Shown here piece by piece: positions 7,529 through 15,472 of a DNA stretch of 64,000 nucleotides; positions within the stretch are counted from its first letter, which is position 1, and each line of letters opens with the position of its first letter. The position numbers were made by a program, and so were the translations under genes. The stretch is from Acidobacteriota bacterium (GTDB taxonomy: Bacteria; Acidobacteriota; Terriglobia; Bryobacterales; Bryobacteraceae): positions 62,001 to 126,000 of the forward strand of contig JACPNQ010000026.1 of the NCBI GenBank assembly GCA_016185425.1, in the 5' to 3' direction. Under the pieces are notes generated by a model, which ran no database searches, was not told where the DNA came from, and worked only from the letters and a program-made list of their open reading frames with translations.

Positions 7529-9273
7529 AACGCCGCACCATTTTGGCGCTGCCGCTGGCGGGCGCGGCATTGCGCGCGCAAAAGGTGGAAGACGCGCTGC
7601 TCGATGCAATGGCGGCCGAGTTGCAGCGGTCTCTCCGTCTGTCGATTGCGGGCGAAGCGCCCTATTTCATCGAGTATTCGATCGAGGATGGCATCAACTA
7701 TGTCTGCCAGGCGACGCTAGGCGGTTTGTTGGGTTCCAACACCAGCCCGTACCGCGTGCCACACGTAGTGGTGCGTGTCGGCAGCTATGAATTCGACAAC
7801 TCGAACGCCGTGTTCACCGGGCAGATGCGGGGCGCGCGTTACGACAGCAATCGGTGGCCGCTGGAGTTCAACAGATCGCAGATCCAGCAAGACCTCTGGC
7901 TGGCTACGGACCGCGCCTACAAGGCGGCCGTGCAAGAGATCGCGATGAAGAAATCGGCGCTGCAAAACGTCACTCTGTCGGAGAAACTGAACGACTTCGC
8001 CAAGCAGGCGCCACTGGTGAAGATCCAGCCCGCGGCCAAGGGCGGGGTGGACGAGAAGAAGTGGAACGACGTGGCGCGGCGGCTTTCGAGTCTCCTGTCG
8101 GCATACCCGAAAGTTCTCGATTCCCGGGTGGATATCGAGGAGTCGTCATCCACGTTTTATTACGTCAACACCGAAGGCACTCGCGTCCGCGCGCCGGAGA
8201 CTTTGGCAACGCTGCGAGTACGGGCGGAGGGCTACGCCTCCGACGGCGCCATCATCCGTAATCATCGTTTCTTCCACGGCTTCCGGCTGGATCAGCTTCC
8301 CGGCGAAGCGGCGATGCGCAAGGAAATCGAGTCGATGGCGAAGCACCTGACGGCGCTCGTCGACGCGCCGGTTGGCGAGGCTTACACGGGTCCGGTTCTC
8401 TTCGAACCAACGGCGGCCGCGCAGCTCTTCGCACAGGCGTTCGGCGCTCACCTGCAGCCGACGCGAGATCCGGTTTCCGTTCCCGGGCGGCCTGTGAATG
8501 TGCCGCCTTCCGAGCTGGAAGGCCGGATGAACGGGCGTGTGCTGCCGGAAGGTTTCGATGTGGTGGACGATCCGAAGGCGATGTGGAAAGGCCGGCCACT
8601 ATTCGGCAATTGCGACGTGGACTTCGAGGGCGTGGAGCCGCAGAAGATCACGCTGGTGGAGAAAGGCACGTTGAAGGGCCTGCTGTACTCGCGGCAACCG
8701 GTGCGCGGACACGAGGGTTCGAACGGGCATGGCCGTTTCCCAGGCGGATTCGGTGCGGCGGCCGCTGTGCCCACAAATCTGCTGGTGTCGAGCAAAGAGA
8801 CGCTTCCGGCGGCGGAATTGCGGAAAAAATTGTTGGACCTGGTTCAACAACGCCGAAAGCCGTACGGCATTGTGGTGAGGCGGATGGACTATCCTTCGAG
8901 CGCGAGCATCGTGGAACTGCGCCGGCTCGCCAACGCGATGCAGGGTTCCGGATCGTCGCGGCCGGTGAGCTCGCCGCTCGAAATCCTCCGTGTTTACCCG
9001 GACGGCCGCGAGGAGCCGATCCGCGGCGTGCGTTTCCGTGGCGTCAATGTCCGCGTGCTGCGCGACATACTCGCCGCGGGCGACGATGCCGCGCCGATGG
9101 AATACCTGCTGAACACGGCGCCTCTGGCGTTGATGGGGGCCGGCGGCTACGTGCTGGGTGCTTCCGTGGTGTGCCCATCGCTGCTGTTTGACGAGCTGGA
9201 TCTGGAACGACCGCAGGAGGAGCGGCCTCGCCCGCCGGTTGTGGCGCCGCCGCCCTTGGATAGCGGCGTTTAG
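7525..9273 (+). CDS. Exported TldE-like partner lacking the zinc motif
   Basis: This 582-aa protein is homologous along its length to the preceding TldD-like protease, with shared blocks such as SRQPVRGHEGSNGHGR and a C-terminal SASSP/GASVVCPSLL-type end. At the metal site HEIFGH is replaced by AQAFGA (303-308), so all three zinc-site residues are gone. That is the situation in TldE, the non-catalytic subunit. The N-terminus MKRRTILALPLAGAALRAQ looks like a Tat-type export signal. The GTG start overlaps the upstream stop by 4 nt, arguing for translational coupling and equal amounts. I infer a periplasmic heterodimer; the substrate is unknown. Confidence 0.8.
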   Translation: MKRRTILALPLAGAALRAQKVEDALLDAMAAELQRSLRLSIAGEAPYFIEYSIEDGINYVCQATLGGLLGSNTSPYRVPHVVVRVGSYEFDNSNAVFTGQMRGARYDSNRWPLEFNRSQIQQDLWLATDRAYKAAVQEIAMKKSALQNVTLSEKLNDFAKQAPLVKIQPAAKGGVDEKKWNDVARRLSSLLSAYPKVLDSRVDIEESSSTFYYVNTEGTRVRAPETLATLRVRAEGYASDGAIIRNHRFFHGFRLDQLPGEAAMRKEIESMAKHLTALVDAPVGEAYTGPVLFEPTAAAQLFAQAFGAHLQPTRDPVSVPGRPVNVPPSELEGRMNGRVLPEGFDVVDDPKAMWKGRPLFGNCDVDFEGVEPQKITLVEKGTLKGLLYSRQPVRGHEGSNGHGRFPGGFGAAAAVPTNLLVSSKETLPAAELRKKLLDLVQQRRKPYGIVVRRMDYPSSASIVELRRLANAMQGSGSSRPVSSPLEILRVYPDGREEPIRGVRFRGVNVRVLRDILAAGDDAAPMEYLLNTAPLALMGAGGYVLGASVVCPSLLFDELDLERPQEERPRPPVVAPPPLDSGV

Positions 9274-9279
9274 CGAACG

Positions 9280-11598
9280 ATGGGTTTGCTAGCGCGGTCC
9301 GTTTTCCGCGAGATCATTGCCGGCGCCGCGGTCGGCACGCTGCTGTTCACGTTTGTGCTGTTTTTGCGCAGCGCCAACCTGCTGTTCGAGCAACTGGTGC
9401 GCGGCGCGGCTCCGCCGGCCACTATCGGCTACCTCTTTCTGCTGGTGATGCCGTTTGTGCTGATGTTCACTATTCCCGTAGGCGTGCTGGTTGGCGTGCT
9501 GATCGGGTTAAGCCGCATGTCGAGCGATGGGGAGATCATCGCGTTGCGGGCCGCCGGCGTTTCCACGCGGCGGCTGATGGGCCCGGTGGTCACTTTCGCG
9601 ATGTTGGGGACGGCTGTGACCGCCGCGTGTTCCTTGTGGATTAACCCTTGGGCGGTACGGGAGACTATCCGCGTGCTGAACCAGATTGCCGCCGATCAGA
9701 TGACGGCCGAGATTCAACCGCGCGTCTTTGCCGAGCAGTTTCCGAACAAGACGCTCTATGTCGGCGACGTGATTTCCGGACCGGTAATTCGCTGGCGCAA
9801 CGTGTTCATCGCCGACATGACGCCGCCCGATCAGCGCAAGCAGACGACGCAGGAAGCGTCGGCGGACGCGCCGCGAATCACGATTGCCACCGATGCACTC
9901 GCCGTACCCGATTCCGTTCACAACTCCATCCAACTGCGCCTGCTGAACGGCAGCTCGCATGAGGTGGGCAAGGAACAGAACCAGTTTTTTGATATTCGTT
10001 TCCCGCAGCTTGACCAGTTGCTGGAAGCCAAGGCGCCCGAAGAGCAGCGCGCCAAGGCATATACCGGCATGGACACCCAGCCGCTGCGCGAGGAGGCGAA
10101 ACGTTCGCGGGACGCCGATATCGAATTGCAACGGCGATTCTCCCTTCCGCCCGCGTGCCTGCTGCTGGCATTGGTGGGACTGCCGCTGGGTGTGTCGTCG
10201 CGGAAATCGGGAAAGTCGACCGCATTTGTCACCACCGTGTTTCTGTCGTTCCTGTACTTCATGGCGCAGGTCAGCCTGATCGGCCTTGCCAAGCAGGGGC
10301 GAATGGCCCCGGTGGTGGCGGCGTGGGCGCCGAACGTGGCTTTCGCGTTGATCGGGATATTCCTGCTGGTGCGTCTGGAAGCGCCGGGAGAGTCCGATCT
10401 CATCGGCGGCGTGCGAGGGTGGTTCGCCGAGAAACTCCGCGGCATCACGTCGCACTGGAAGCGGCGGGAGGCCGCGCGGCCGCGCCGCGCGGGAGCGGCG
10501 CCGCTCCGGAGCTTTCCGCAGATTCTCGACACCTATCTCCTCAGCGCGTTTTTCTTTTACTTTCTCGTCTGGCTCACCAGCTTTGTGCTGTTGATCCAGG
10601 TATTCACCTTCTTCGAGCTGTTGAGCGACATCCTGCGCAACAACATTCCGATGAGCCGCGTCGGCACGTACCATCTGTTCCTGACGCCGAAACTGGTCTA
10701 CGATTCGACGCCGATCTCCGTGATGGTGGCCGTGTTGATGACCTTCGCCGTGCTGGCCAAGCAGAATGAGGTCACCGCATTCAAGGCCTGCGGCGTCAGT
10801 CTCTATCGCATGGCGCTCCCGGTATTGTTGGCGAGCCTTGCCTTATCCGGCGCGCTGTTCGCCTTTGACTACTACGTGGTGCCTGACGCCAACCTTATCC
10901 AGGACGGCATCCGTAACGAGATCAAAGGCCGCGCGGTGCGTACGTTCCTTCGTCCGGACCGGCAGTGGATTTATGGAAAAGGCTCGCGCATCTTCCACTA
11001 CAAGTATTTCGACCCGTCGGCGCGCGTCATGGCCGGGGTGCATATTTACGAGCTGGATGTGAATTCCTTCCGGATGCAGCGCCATATCCATGCCGAAAGG
11101 GCACAGTGGGAACCGGGGATCGGCACATGGATCTTCCAGAACGGCTGGTCGCGGGATGTCAACCATGTGAGGGAATACCAGACCTGGCAAGTGAAGACGT
11201 TTCCGGAGGTGACCGAAACGCCCGAACACTTCCTGCCGGAAGAGAAACAGTATAAGCAGCTCAATTTCCACCAGTTGGCGGCTTACATCGCGGAGCTGGG
11301 CCAGAGCGGCTTCGACACGGTGCATCTGCGCGTGCAATACCAGCGCAAATTCTCCGTTCCGTTCTTCCCGTTCATTCTGGCGATTATCGCCGTGCCGTTT
11401 TCGTTCTGGGTAGGGAACCGCGGCGCGATGGCCGCCGTGGGGGCGAGCTTCGTCATCGCGATCGCCTATCTGGCCGTAAACCAGCTATTTGAGCAGGTGG
11501 GCAACCTGGACCAGCTTCCGGCGGCGGTGGCGGCGTGGAGCCCGAATGTGATCTTCTCGCTCGCCGGACTCTACGCGATGACGCGGATGCGGAGCTGA
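9280..11598 (+). CDS. Fused LptF-LptG lipopolysaccharide export permease
   Basis: LptF and LptG are the membrane subunits of the LptB2FG transporter, which pulls lipopolysaccharide from the inner membrane. Each is normally about 360 aa. Here one 772-aa chain holds two YjgP/YjgQ units. Unit one (about 1-370) has RMSSDGEIIALRAAGVS. Unit two (about 405-772) has AVLAKQNEVTAFKACGVSLYR and ends with AAWSPNVIFSLAGLYAMTRM. Each has the expected membrane helices at both ends and a periplasmic beta domain between. A basic, arginine-rich linker joins them (about 385-405). The gene follows the TldE-like gene by 6 nt. No LptB ATPase is visible in the window. Confidence 0.88.
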   Translation: MGLLARSVFREIIAGAAVGTLLFTFVLFLRSANLLFEQLVRGAAPPATIGYLFLLVMPFVLMFTIPVGVLVGVLIGLSRMSSDGEIIALRAAGVSTRRLMGPVVTFAMLGTAVTAACSLWINPWAVRETIRVLNQIAADQMTAEIQPRVFAEQFPNKTLYVGDVISGPVIRWRNVFIADMTPPDQRKQTTQEASADAPRITIATDALAVPDSVHNSIQLRLLNGSSHEVGKEQNQFFDIRFPQLDQLLEAKAPEEQRAKAYTGMDTQPLREEAKRSRDADIELQRRFSLPPACLLLALVGLPLGVSSRKSGKSTAFVTTVFLSFLYFMAQVSLIGLAKQGRMAPVVAAWAPNVAFALIGIFLLVRLEAPGESDLIGGVRGWFAEKLRGITSHWKRREAARPRRAGAAPLRSFPQILDTYLLSAFFFYFLVWLTSFVLLIQVFTFFELLSDILRNNIPMSRVGTYHLFLTPKLVYDSTPISVMVAVLMTFAVLAKQNEVTAFKACGVSLYRMALPVLLASLALSGALFAFDYYVVPDANLIQDGIRNEIKGRAVRTFLRPDRQWIYGKGSRIFHYKYFDPSARVMAGVHIYELDVNSFRMQRHIHAERAQWEPGIGTWIFQNGWSRDVNHVREYQTWQVKTFPEVTETPEHFLPEEKQYKQLNFHQLAAYIAELGQSGFDTVHLRVQYQRKFSVPFFPFILAIIAVPFSFWVGNRGAMAAVGASFVIAIAYLAVNQLFEQVGNLDQLPAAVAAWSPNVIFSLAGLYAMTRMRS

Positions 11599-11645
11599 CG
11601 ATTCCGGCTCTCCGTTTACGCCTATGTGTGTGAAGAGGAGAACAG

Positions 11646-11834
11646 ATGGAAGATTTCCGCGAACTGCTGCTGGCGGCGGCGAAAGAGAACAGGAGTGTAC
11701 AGGTCTACGCCGGCGGGCAAACGATTCCGATGCTCGTAACGGGCGTGGGACTGGAATACCTGGAAGGCAAGAGCCGCGAGTTCAGCAAGATCCTGGTCCG
11801 GATGGACAAGATTGACGCCGTGGCGAAGACTTAG
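11646..11834 (+). CDS. Small protein of 62 aa, possibly Sm-like
   Basis: The gene starts at ATG 11646 after GAAGAGGAG and encodes 62 aa. An N-terminal helix (MEDFRELLLAAAKEN) is followed by alternating hydrophobic strands: SVQVYAGGQTIPMLVTGVG, then EYLEG, then KILVRMDKIDAV. The helix-strand order and the closing ILVRMDKIDAV resemble small Sm/Hfq-like barrels, but the similarity is faint and I would not assign function. It sits 47 nt behind the Lpt fusion and overlaps the convergent 2H-phosphoesterase gene by 4 nt. Coding potential is supported by the ribosome site and protein-like composition. Confidence 0.6.
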   Translation: MEDFRELLLAAAKENRSVQVYAGGQTIPMLVTGVGLEYLEGKSREFSKILVRMDKIDAVAKT

Positions 11835-12421
11835 CGGCGCGAGCCGGCCATTTCCAATCGCGCCTCGGCCAGATCCACCCAACCGCAGGAGGATGTGTTC
11901 TGCACGAAGGTCAGTGTTTCCACAGGAAATTGGCGCGGGCCGGTGAATTCCTTCCATCGCGCCTTGCAGAGCTGAAGGGCTCCGGCGTGTTCGGCCTGTG
12001 AGATCTCCTGCGTCAACGTGATATGCGGATGGTAAGAAAACGGTTCGGCGTACCGCAGCGCCTCGGCGTTCATCATGCCGTGCATTTCGTGCAGGTCTGT
12101 AAGGCCGCCCGCGATATCGATGTAAATGACGTCGGTAATCGGGAACACTTCTATGGCCCCGAGAGAGACTTCAAAGGCCGCGTGATGACGGCTATTGGCG
12201 CGAAGCAAGGCCGTTGCATCGGCCTCCGAACCGGCCAGCGGCCGCGGCGGCAGGATCGACACATGGGACCGAAGTCTGCAGGCGGGGACGATTTCCTGGC
12301 GAAGCCGGTAGAGAAACTCCCCCAACTTGCCGTCAATATACGCGACCAGTGCGTATTGATTCACTCGGCGGGCTGTATCTTCGGGGGAAGTGGGAATGGA
12401 AGGCCGAACGCCGCTTTCCAT
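11831..12421 (-). CDS. 2H phosphoesterase / 2'-5' RNA ligase-like protein
   Basis: The 196-aa product has both signature motifs of the 2H phosphoesterase superfamily: HVS (53-55) in RSHVSILPPRPL and HIT (133-135) in YHPHITLTQE. Family members hydrolyse or ligate 2'-5' RNA bonds, open cyclic phosphates on RNA ends, or cleave cyclic and oligo nucleotides. Which of these applies cannot be read. It is the last gene of a four-gene minus-strand unit (13791 to 11831), 2 nt after the unknown 113-aa gene. Pairing with a patatin-like lipase is notable because CBASS-type defence uses patatin effectors activated by cyclic nucleotides that 2H enzymes can cleave. No nucleotide cyclase is present, so that link is only a thought. 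Confidence 0.85.
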   Translation of the reverse strand: MESGVRPSIPTSPEDTARRVNQYALVAYIDGKLGEFLYRLRQEIVPACRLRSHVSILPPRPLAGSEADATALLRANSRHHAAFEVSLGAIEVFPITDVIYIDIAGGLTDLHEMHGMMNAEALRYAEPFSYHPHITLTQEISQAEHAGALQLCKARWKEFTGPRQFPVETLTFVQNTSSCGWVDLAEARLEMAGSRR

Positions 12422-12423
12422 AT

Positions 12424-12765
12424 TTATAGTTTACTCGCGGCCGGTTCGGGCGTGGGGTCACCCGCGGGAACCGGTACGGCCTCCTGCGCCGGCTTTACTT
12501 CCGGCAATATCCATTTGGCGTTTTCGAATCCGATGTATTTATAGATGCGGATCTCGCCTAGTTCGCTCTCAAGAACGTCGCCGACATCGAGCGGCTGCTC
12601 CGCGGCACGAAGCGAATCCCACGCCTCGTAGGCGTTAGCGGCGTCCACGGAACCCGCCTCCAGGAAATCTTTAAGCTTAACGGCGGTTTCACCACTCGTA
12701 TGCGGGGCGGCGCGAAAAGACGTACGCGCCTGCTCCTTCATCCGAAAAATCCGGTAGGTTGGCAT
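12424..12765 (-). CDS. Conserved-looking protein of unknown function, 113 aa
   Basis: The most likely start is ATG 12765 (MPTYRIFRMKEQ), giving 113 aa. A longer open frame upstream overlaps the patatin gene and is arginine-rich noise. The core (1-90) has mixed charged and aromatic residues with RTSFRAAPHTSGETAVKLKD, PLDVGDVLESE and IRIYKYIGFENAKW, which looks like a compact alpha/beta domain. The last 25 residues are Pro/Ala-rich and probably flexible. No signal peptide or membrane helix is visible. It lies 7 nt behind the patatin gene and 2 nt before the 2H phosphoesterase. I do not recognise the family. Confidence 0.65.
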   Translation of the reverse strand: MPTYRIFRMKEQARTSFRAAPHTSGETAVKLKDFLEAGSVDAANAYEAWDSLRAAEQPLDVGDVLESELGEIRIYKYIGFENAKWILPEVKPAQEAVPVPAGDPTPEPAASKL

Positions 12766-12772
12766 ACCGCTC

Positions 12773-13480
12773 TTATTGTCGCGCAAAAATTGTCTTCGCC
12801 GTGTGCCGCCCAAGCTCAATCCAGCTGGCCACTTCGCCGGGCGTCGCCAGGATACTTCGCCGGATAGGGCCCAAGGCGCGCGGCGGTTCGATGAGCGTAA
12901 CCCCAGCCTGCGCGCGGCCAGCCCGAACGCGGCCGCCCGGCCACCAGCGCGGCAGGTGCGTCCAGACGTTGATCGCGATAATCTCATCCGCCCCCATCTC
13001 GCGCGGCGCCCAAACCGGGCAGGCATCGCGCAGCCCGCCATCCAGCGAGAGATTGCCGCCGATGCGTTTACCCGGTAAAACGAACGGCACAGCGCAGGAC
13101 GCGAGAAGGACATCGGCGGTGATTTCCTCGTTTCGCAACAACACAGGGCGCAAGGCGCGGCCCTGGCTGACGACAATCCCCAGGTCGACGCGCGGTTGCC
13201 AGTCGCGCACCATAGAACGCACCATAGCTTCCAGGATCCGCGCGTTCAGAAAGCCATCGCCCCAGTAACGCGGGAAATGCAGGCCCGCGCGGGCCGTCCC
13301 GGCCGCGCGCAGCCACAGTTCCTGTAGCGCGCCAGGCGGCATGGCGCTGGCGATGGCCCACGCATTCAGCGCGCCCGCCGACGTTCCGGCAACACAGTCA
13401 AACTCGCCCAACTGCTCGTACGCCCCCGCCTGGAATGCACCGAAGAATCCCCCACCGCCGAGAATCAGGCCGCGTCTCAT
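12773..13480 (-). CDS. Patatin-like phospholipase
   Basis: Patatin-like lipases use a Ser-Asp dyad to cleave acyl chains from membrane lipids. The 235-aa protein is a minimal single domain: glycine-rich oxyanion loop ILGGGGFFGAF (6-16), nucleophile elbow GTSAG with Ser34, and DGG with Asp147. The start ATG 13480 is chosen because GGGGGAAG precedes it and the oxyanion loop should be close to the N-terminus; a longer frame to 13552 is not family-like. The ATG overlaps the stop of the Imm53-like gene (ATGA), so the two are translationally coupled. There is no signal peptide, so it acts in the cytoplasm or on the inner membrane face. Confidence 0.88.
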   Translation of the reverse strand: MRRGLILGGGGFFGAFQAGAYEQLGEFDCVAGTSAGALNAWAIASAMPPGALQELWLRAAGTARAGLHFPRYWGDGFLNARILEAMVRSMVRDWQPRVDLGIVVSQGRALRPVLLRNEEITADVLLASCAVPFVLPGKRIGGNLSLDGGLRDACPVWAPREMGADEIIAINVWTHLPRWWPGGRVRAGRAQAGVTLIEPPRALGPIRRSILATPGEVASWIELGRHTAKTIFARQ

Positions 13481-13791
13481 GCTTCCCCCGCCCACTCCCG
13501 GAAGACATCGCAAATGGTTTCCAGCAGCAGGGGACCGCAGGCGCCGACCCACTCGTCACCTTGTCTCTCGCAGGAGAACCAGTTCTGCACGCCGTCGAGC
13601 CCAATGTGATTCACTGGCTCCCCGCTCTTGACGTTCTTAAATGGCCTTCCGGCGAGGGCTGTGCCGCGAAGGTCAATTCTGACTATCCACCCGGGATTAT
13701 CGAGTGACTGGATACGGACGCCATACCTGTGCTCCCAGTGATCGTTGCATTGGGAGAGATACCAGTATTGCAGCCACTCGATGGAACTCAT
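13477..13791 (-). CDS. Imm53-like immunity-family protein
   Basis: The 104-aa product matches the pattern I recall for the Imm53 family of predicted immunity proteins. It opens with WLQYWYLSQCNDHWEHRYG, then has IQSLDNPGWIVRIDLRGT, a central RQGDEWVGACGP, and ends with a helix LLLETICDVFREWAGE. Imm53 genes are normally found in polymorphic toxin loci, where they neutralise a neighbouring toxin. Here the neighbour, coupled through a 4-nt overlap, is a patatin-like phospholipase, and no classical polymorphic toxin is nearby. It is therefore either an orphan immunity gene or a regulator of the lipase. Family assignment is by eye. Confidence 0.75.
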   Translation of the reverse strand: MSSIEWLQYWYLSQCNDHWEHRYGVRIQSLDNPGWIVRIDLRGTALAGRPFKNVKSGEPVNHIGLDGVQNWFSCERQGDEWVGACGPLLLETICDVFREWAGEA

Positions 13792-13846
13792 CCTTCCCCA
13801 TCATTACCATGACTAGCGCCGGGCATCTGTCACAATAAAATTTGGC

Positions 13847-14368
13847 ATGGAGTGGAATCCTGGATTGTACGGCCCCGAAGCCGCGAAACTGCTTGCTCTC
13901 GCCGAGGAGGGCGGCCGGCGGATGCCCCTGGTGTCGCCCCGCACCGCAGATCAGGCACTCGCGGTCAAGCTGCGCCGGCCTGCGCGGGAGCTGTTCCCCA
14001 ATGCGGCGAAACCCGATGCCGCCCATGCCGGTTTGTGGCTGTACTTCGGTTTCTTCGATGAGTCGCATTCGATTTCCCAGGACATCGAAACGCCGGACGG
14101 CAGCTACTGGCACGGTATTCTGCACCGTATGGAGCCGGACGCGGGCAACGCGGGCTATTGGTTCCGGCGCACGGGGCAGCATCCGTTGTTTCCCGTGTTG
14201 CATGCGGCCGCGAAGGAGATGGGCTACGATACCGGTTCGCGCTGGGATCCGTTCGCGTTCATTCGCGATTGCGACCAGCCGGCCGCGGGACAGCGGGAAC
14301 TCCTTGAGAAGGTGCAGCTTGTCGAATGGCAGCTCCTGTTTCACCATTGCGCAAAGGCGGATTCCTGA
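13847..14368 (+). CDS. Hypothetical protein, 173 aa
   Basis: The gene starts at ATG 13847 and encodes a soluble 173-aa protein without signal peptide or membrane segments. Recognisable stretches are LYGPEAAKLLALAEEG near the start, AGLWLYFGFFDESHSISQDI in the middle, and SYWHGILHRMEPDAGNAGYW, where W/H/R/E residues cluster like an active or binding site. I do not recognise a named family. It is followed after 3 nt by the zinc dehydrogenase gene, so the two are probably co-transcribed and may share a pathway. An alternative frame at 13842 is an arginine/serine-rich shadow. Its size, composition and coupling favour a real gene. Confidence 0.7.
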   Translation: MEWNPGLYGPEAAKLLALAEEGGRRMPLVSPRTADQALAVKLRRPARELFPNAAKPDAAHAGLWLYFGFFDESHSISQDIETPDGSYWHGILHRMEPDAGNAGYWFRRTGQHPLFPVLHAAAKEMGYDTGSRWDPFAFIRDCDQPAAGQRELLEKVQLVEWQLLFHHCAKADS

Positions 14369-14371
14369 GAA

Positions 14372-15472
14372 ATGAGTACCGTAAAAGCGGCCGTGTTGAC
14401 GGCCTATGAGAAGCCACTCGAATTGCGCGAATATCCCGCGTTGACGGAGGCGGGGCCGGGCGAAGCGCTTGTACGCGTCGAAATTGCCGGCATCTGCGGC
14501 ACCGATGTTCACCTTTGGCTTGGCCAGCTTTCCGTCCCCCTGCCCGTCATTCTCGGGCATGAGACCGTCGGCCGGCTCGAAGTCCTCGGCGAAGGGTTGA
14601 CGCACGACTGGCGCGGCAATCCGCTCAGCGCCGGCGATCGCGTTGCATGGGCGAGCAGCATCGTCTGCGGCGAGTGTTACTATTGCCGGGTCAAGCGACA
14701 GCCGACGCGCTGCCTCAGCCGCAAAGCCTATGGCATTTCGTACTGCGCCGACACGGCTCCACATCTCCGCGGCGGTTACGCCCAGCAGATTCACCTGCGC
14801 GCGGGTACCGCCATTTTCCGCCTGCCGGATGACCTCCCCTCGGACGCCGTCGTTGGCGCCGGCTGCGCGCTGGCGACAGCGATTCACGGGATCGAACGCT
14901 GCCCGGTGGAGTGGGGCGATTCGGTAATCGTGCAAGGAACCGGACCGGTTGGCCTCGCCGCCATTGCCGTCGCCAAGCAGGCTGGTGCAACTAGAATTCT
15001 CGCCATCGGCGGCCCGCCGCACCGCCTGGAACTGGCGCGGAGATTCGGCGCCGATGGAACGATCGACATCGCCGAGGTAACCGGCATTGAGGAGCGCCGC
15101 AAACTCGCCCTGGCTTTCACCGGCGGCTTCGGCGCAGACGTCGTGATTGAATGCGTCGGCTATCCGGATGCCGTGAACGAGGGGATCGATCTCCCGCGTG
15201 ACGGCGGTAAATTTCTCGTCCTCGGCCAGTATGCCAACGCCGGCAACATCTCTTTCAACCCCCATATCATCACCCGCAAGCAGTTAATCGTCCAGGGAAG
15301 CTGGGGCTTCGAACCGCGCCATGTTGACCGCGGCCTGCGGCTGCTCGAAATCCCGCACTGGCAGCGGCTGTTCGCCGACGAGATCACCGCGCGATTCCCG
15401 CTGGACCAGGCGAATGAGGCACTGGAAACCGTGAAAGGCTGGCGTGCCGGAAAGACCGTTCTGATTCCATGA
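14372..15472 (+). CDS. Zinc-dependent MDR alcohol dehydrogenase-like oxidoreductase
   Basis: A 366-aa medium-chain dehydrogenase/reductase that would oxidise an alcohol or polyol with NAD(P). Catalytic zinc ligands are Cys42 (ICGTD), His63 and Glu64 (LGHET). The structural zinc lobe has four cysteines (99, 102, 105, 114). The Rossmann nucleotide motif is VQGTGPVGLAAIAVAKQAGA. The spacing and the region around YGISYCAD resemble threonine/sorbitol-type and phosphonate-associated dehydrogenases, but the substrate is uncertain. It sits between an unknown protein (3 nt upstream) and an HlyD-type adaptor (4-nt overlap downstream). Confidence 0.88.
   Translation: MSTVKAAVLTAYEKPLELREYPALTEAGPGEALVRVEIAGICGTDVHLWLGQLSVPLPVILGHETVGRLEVLGEGLTHDWRGNPLSAGDRVAWASSIVCGECYYCRVKRQPTRCLSRKAYGISYCADTAPHLRGGYAQQIHLRAGTAIFRLPDDLPSDAVVGAGCALATAIHGIERCPVEWGDSVIVQGTGPVGLAAIAVAKQAGATRILAIGGPPHRLELARRFGADGTIDIAEVTGIEERRKLALAFTGGFGADVVIECVGYPDAVNEGIDLPRDGGKFLVLGQYANAGNISFNPHIITRKQLIVQGSWGFEPRHVDRGLRLLEIPHWQRLFADEITARFPLDQANEALETVKGWRAGKTVLIP

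Noticed and set aside
9508-10674. 388-codon minus-strand open frame
   Set aside because: Antisense to the Lpt fusion; histidine/arginine-rich low-complexity translation.
13697-15265. Long minus-strand open frame of 522 codons
   Set aside because: It lies opposite the zinc dehydrogenase and the 173-aa gene, which carry real motifs. Its translation shows no family pattern and is a high-GC shadow.
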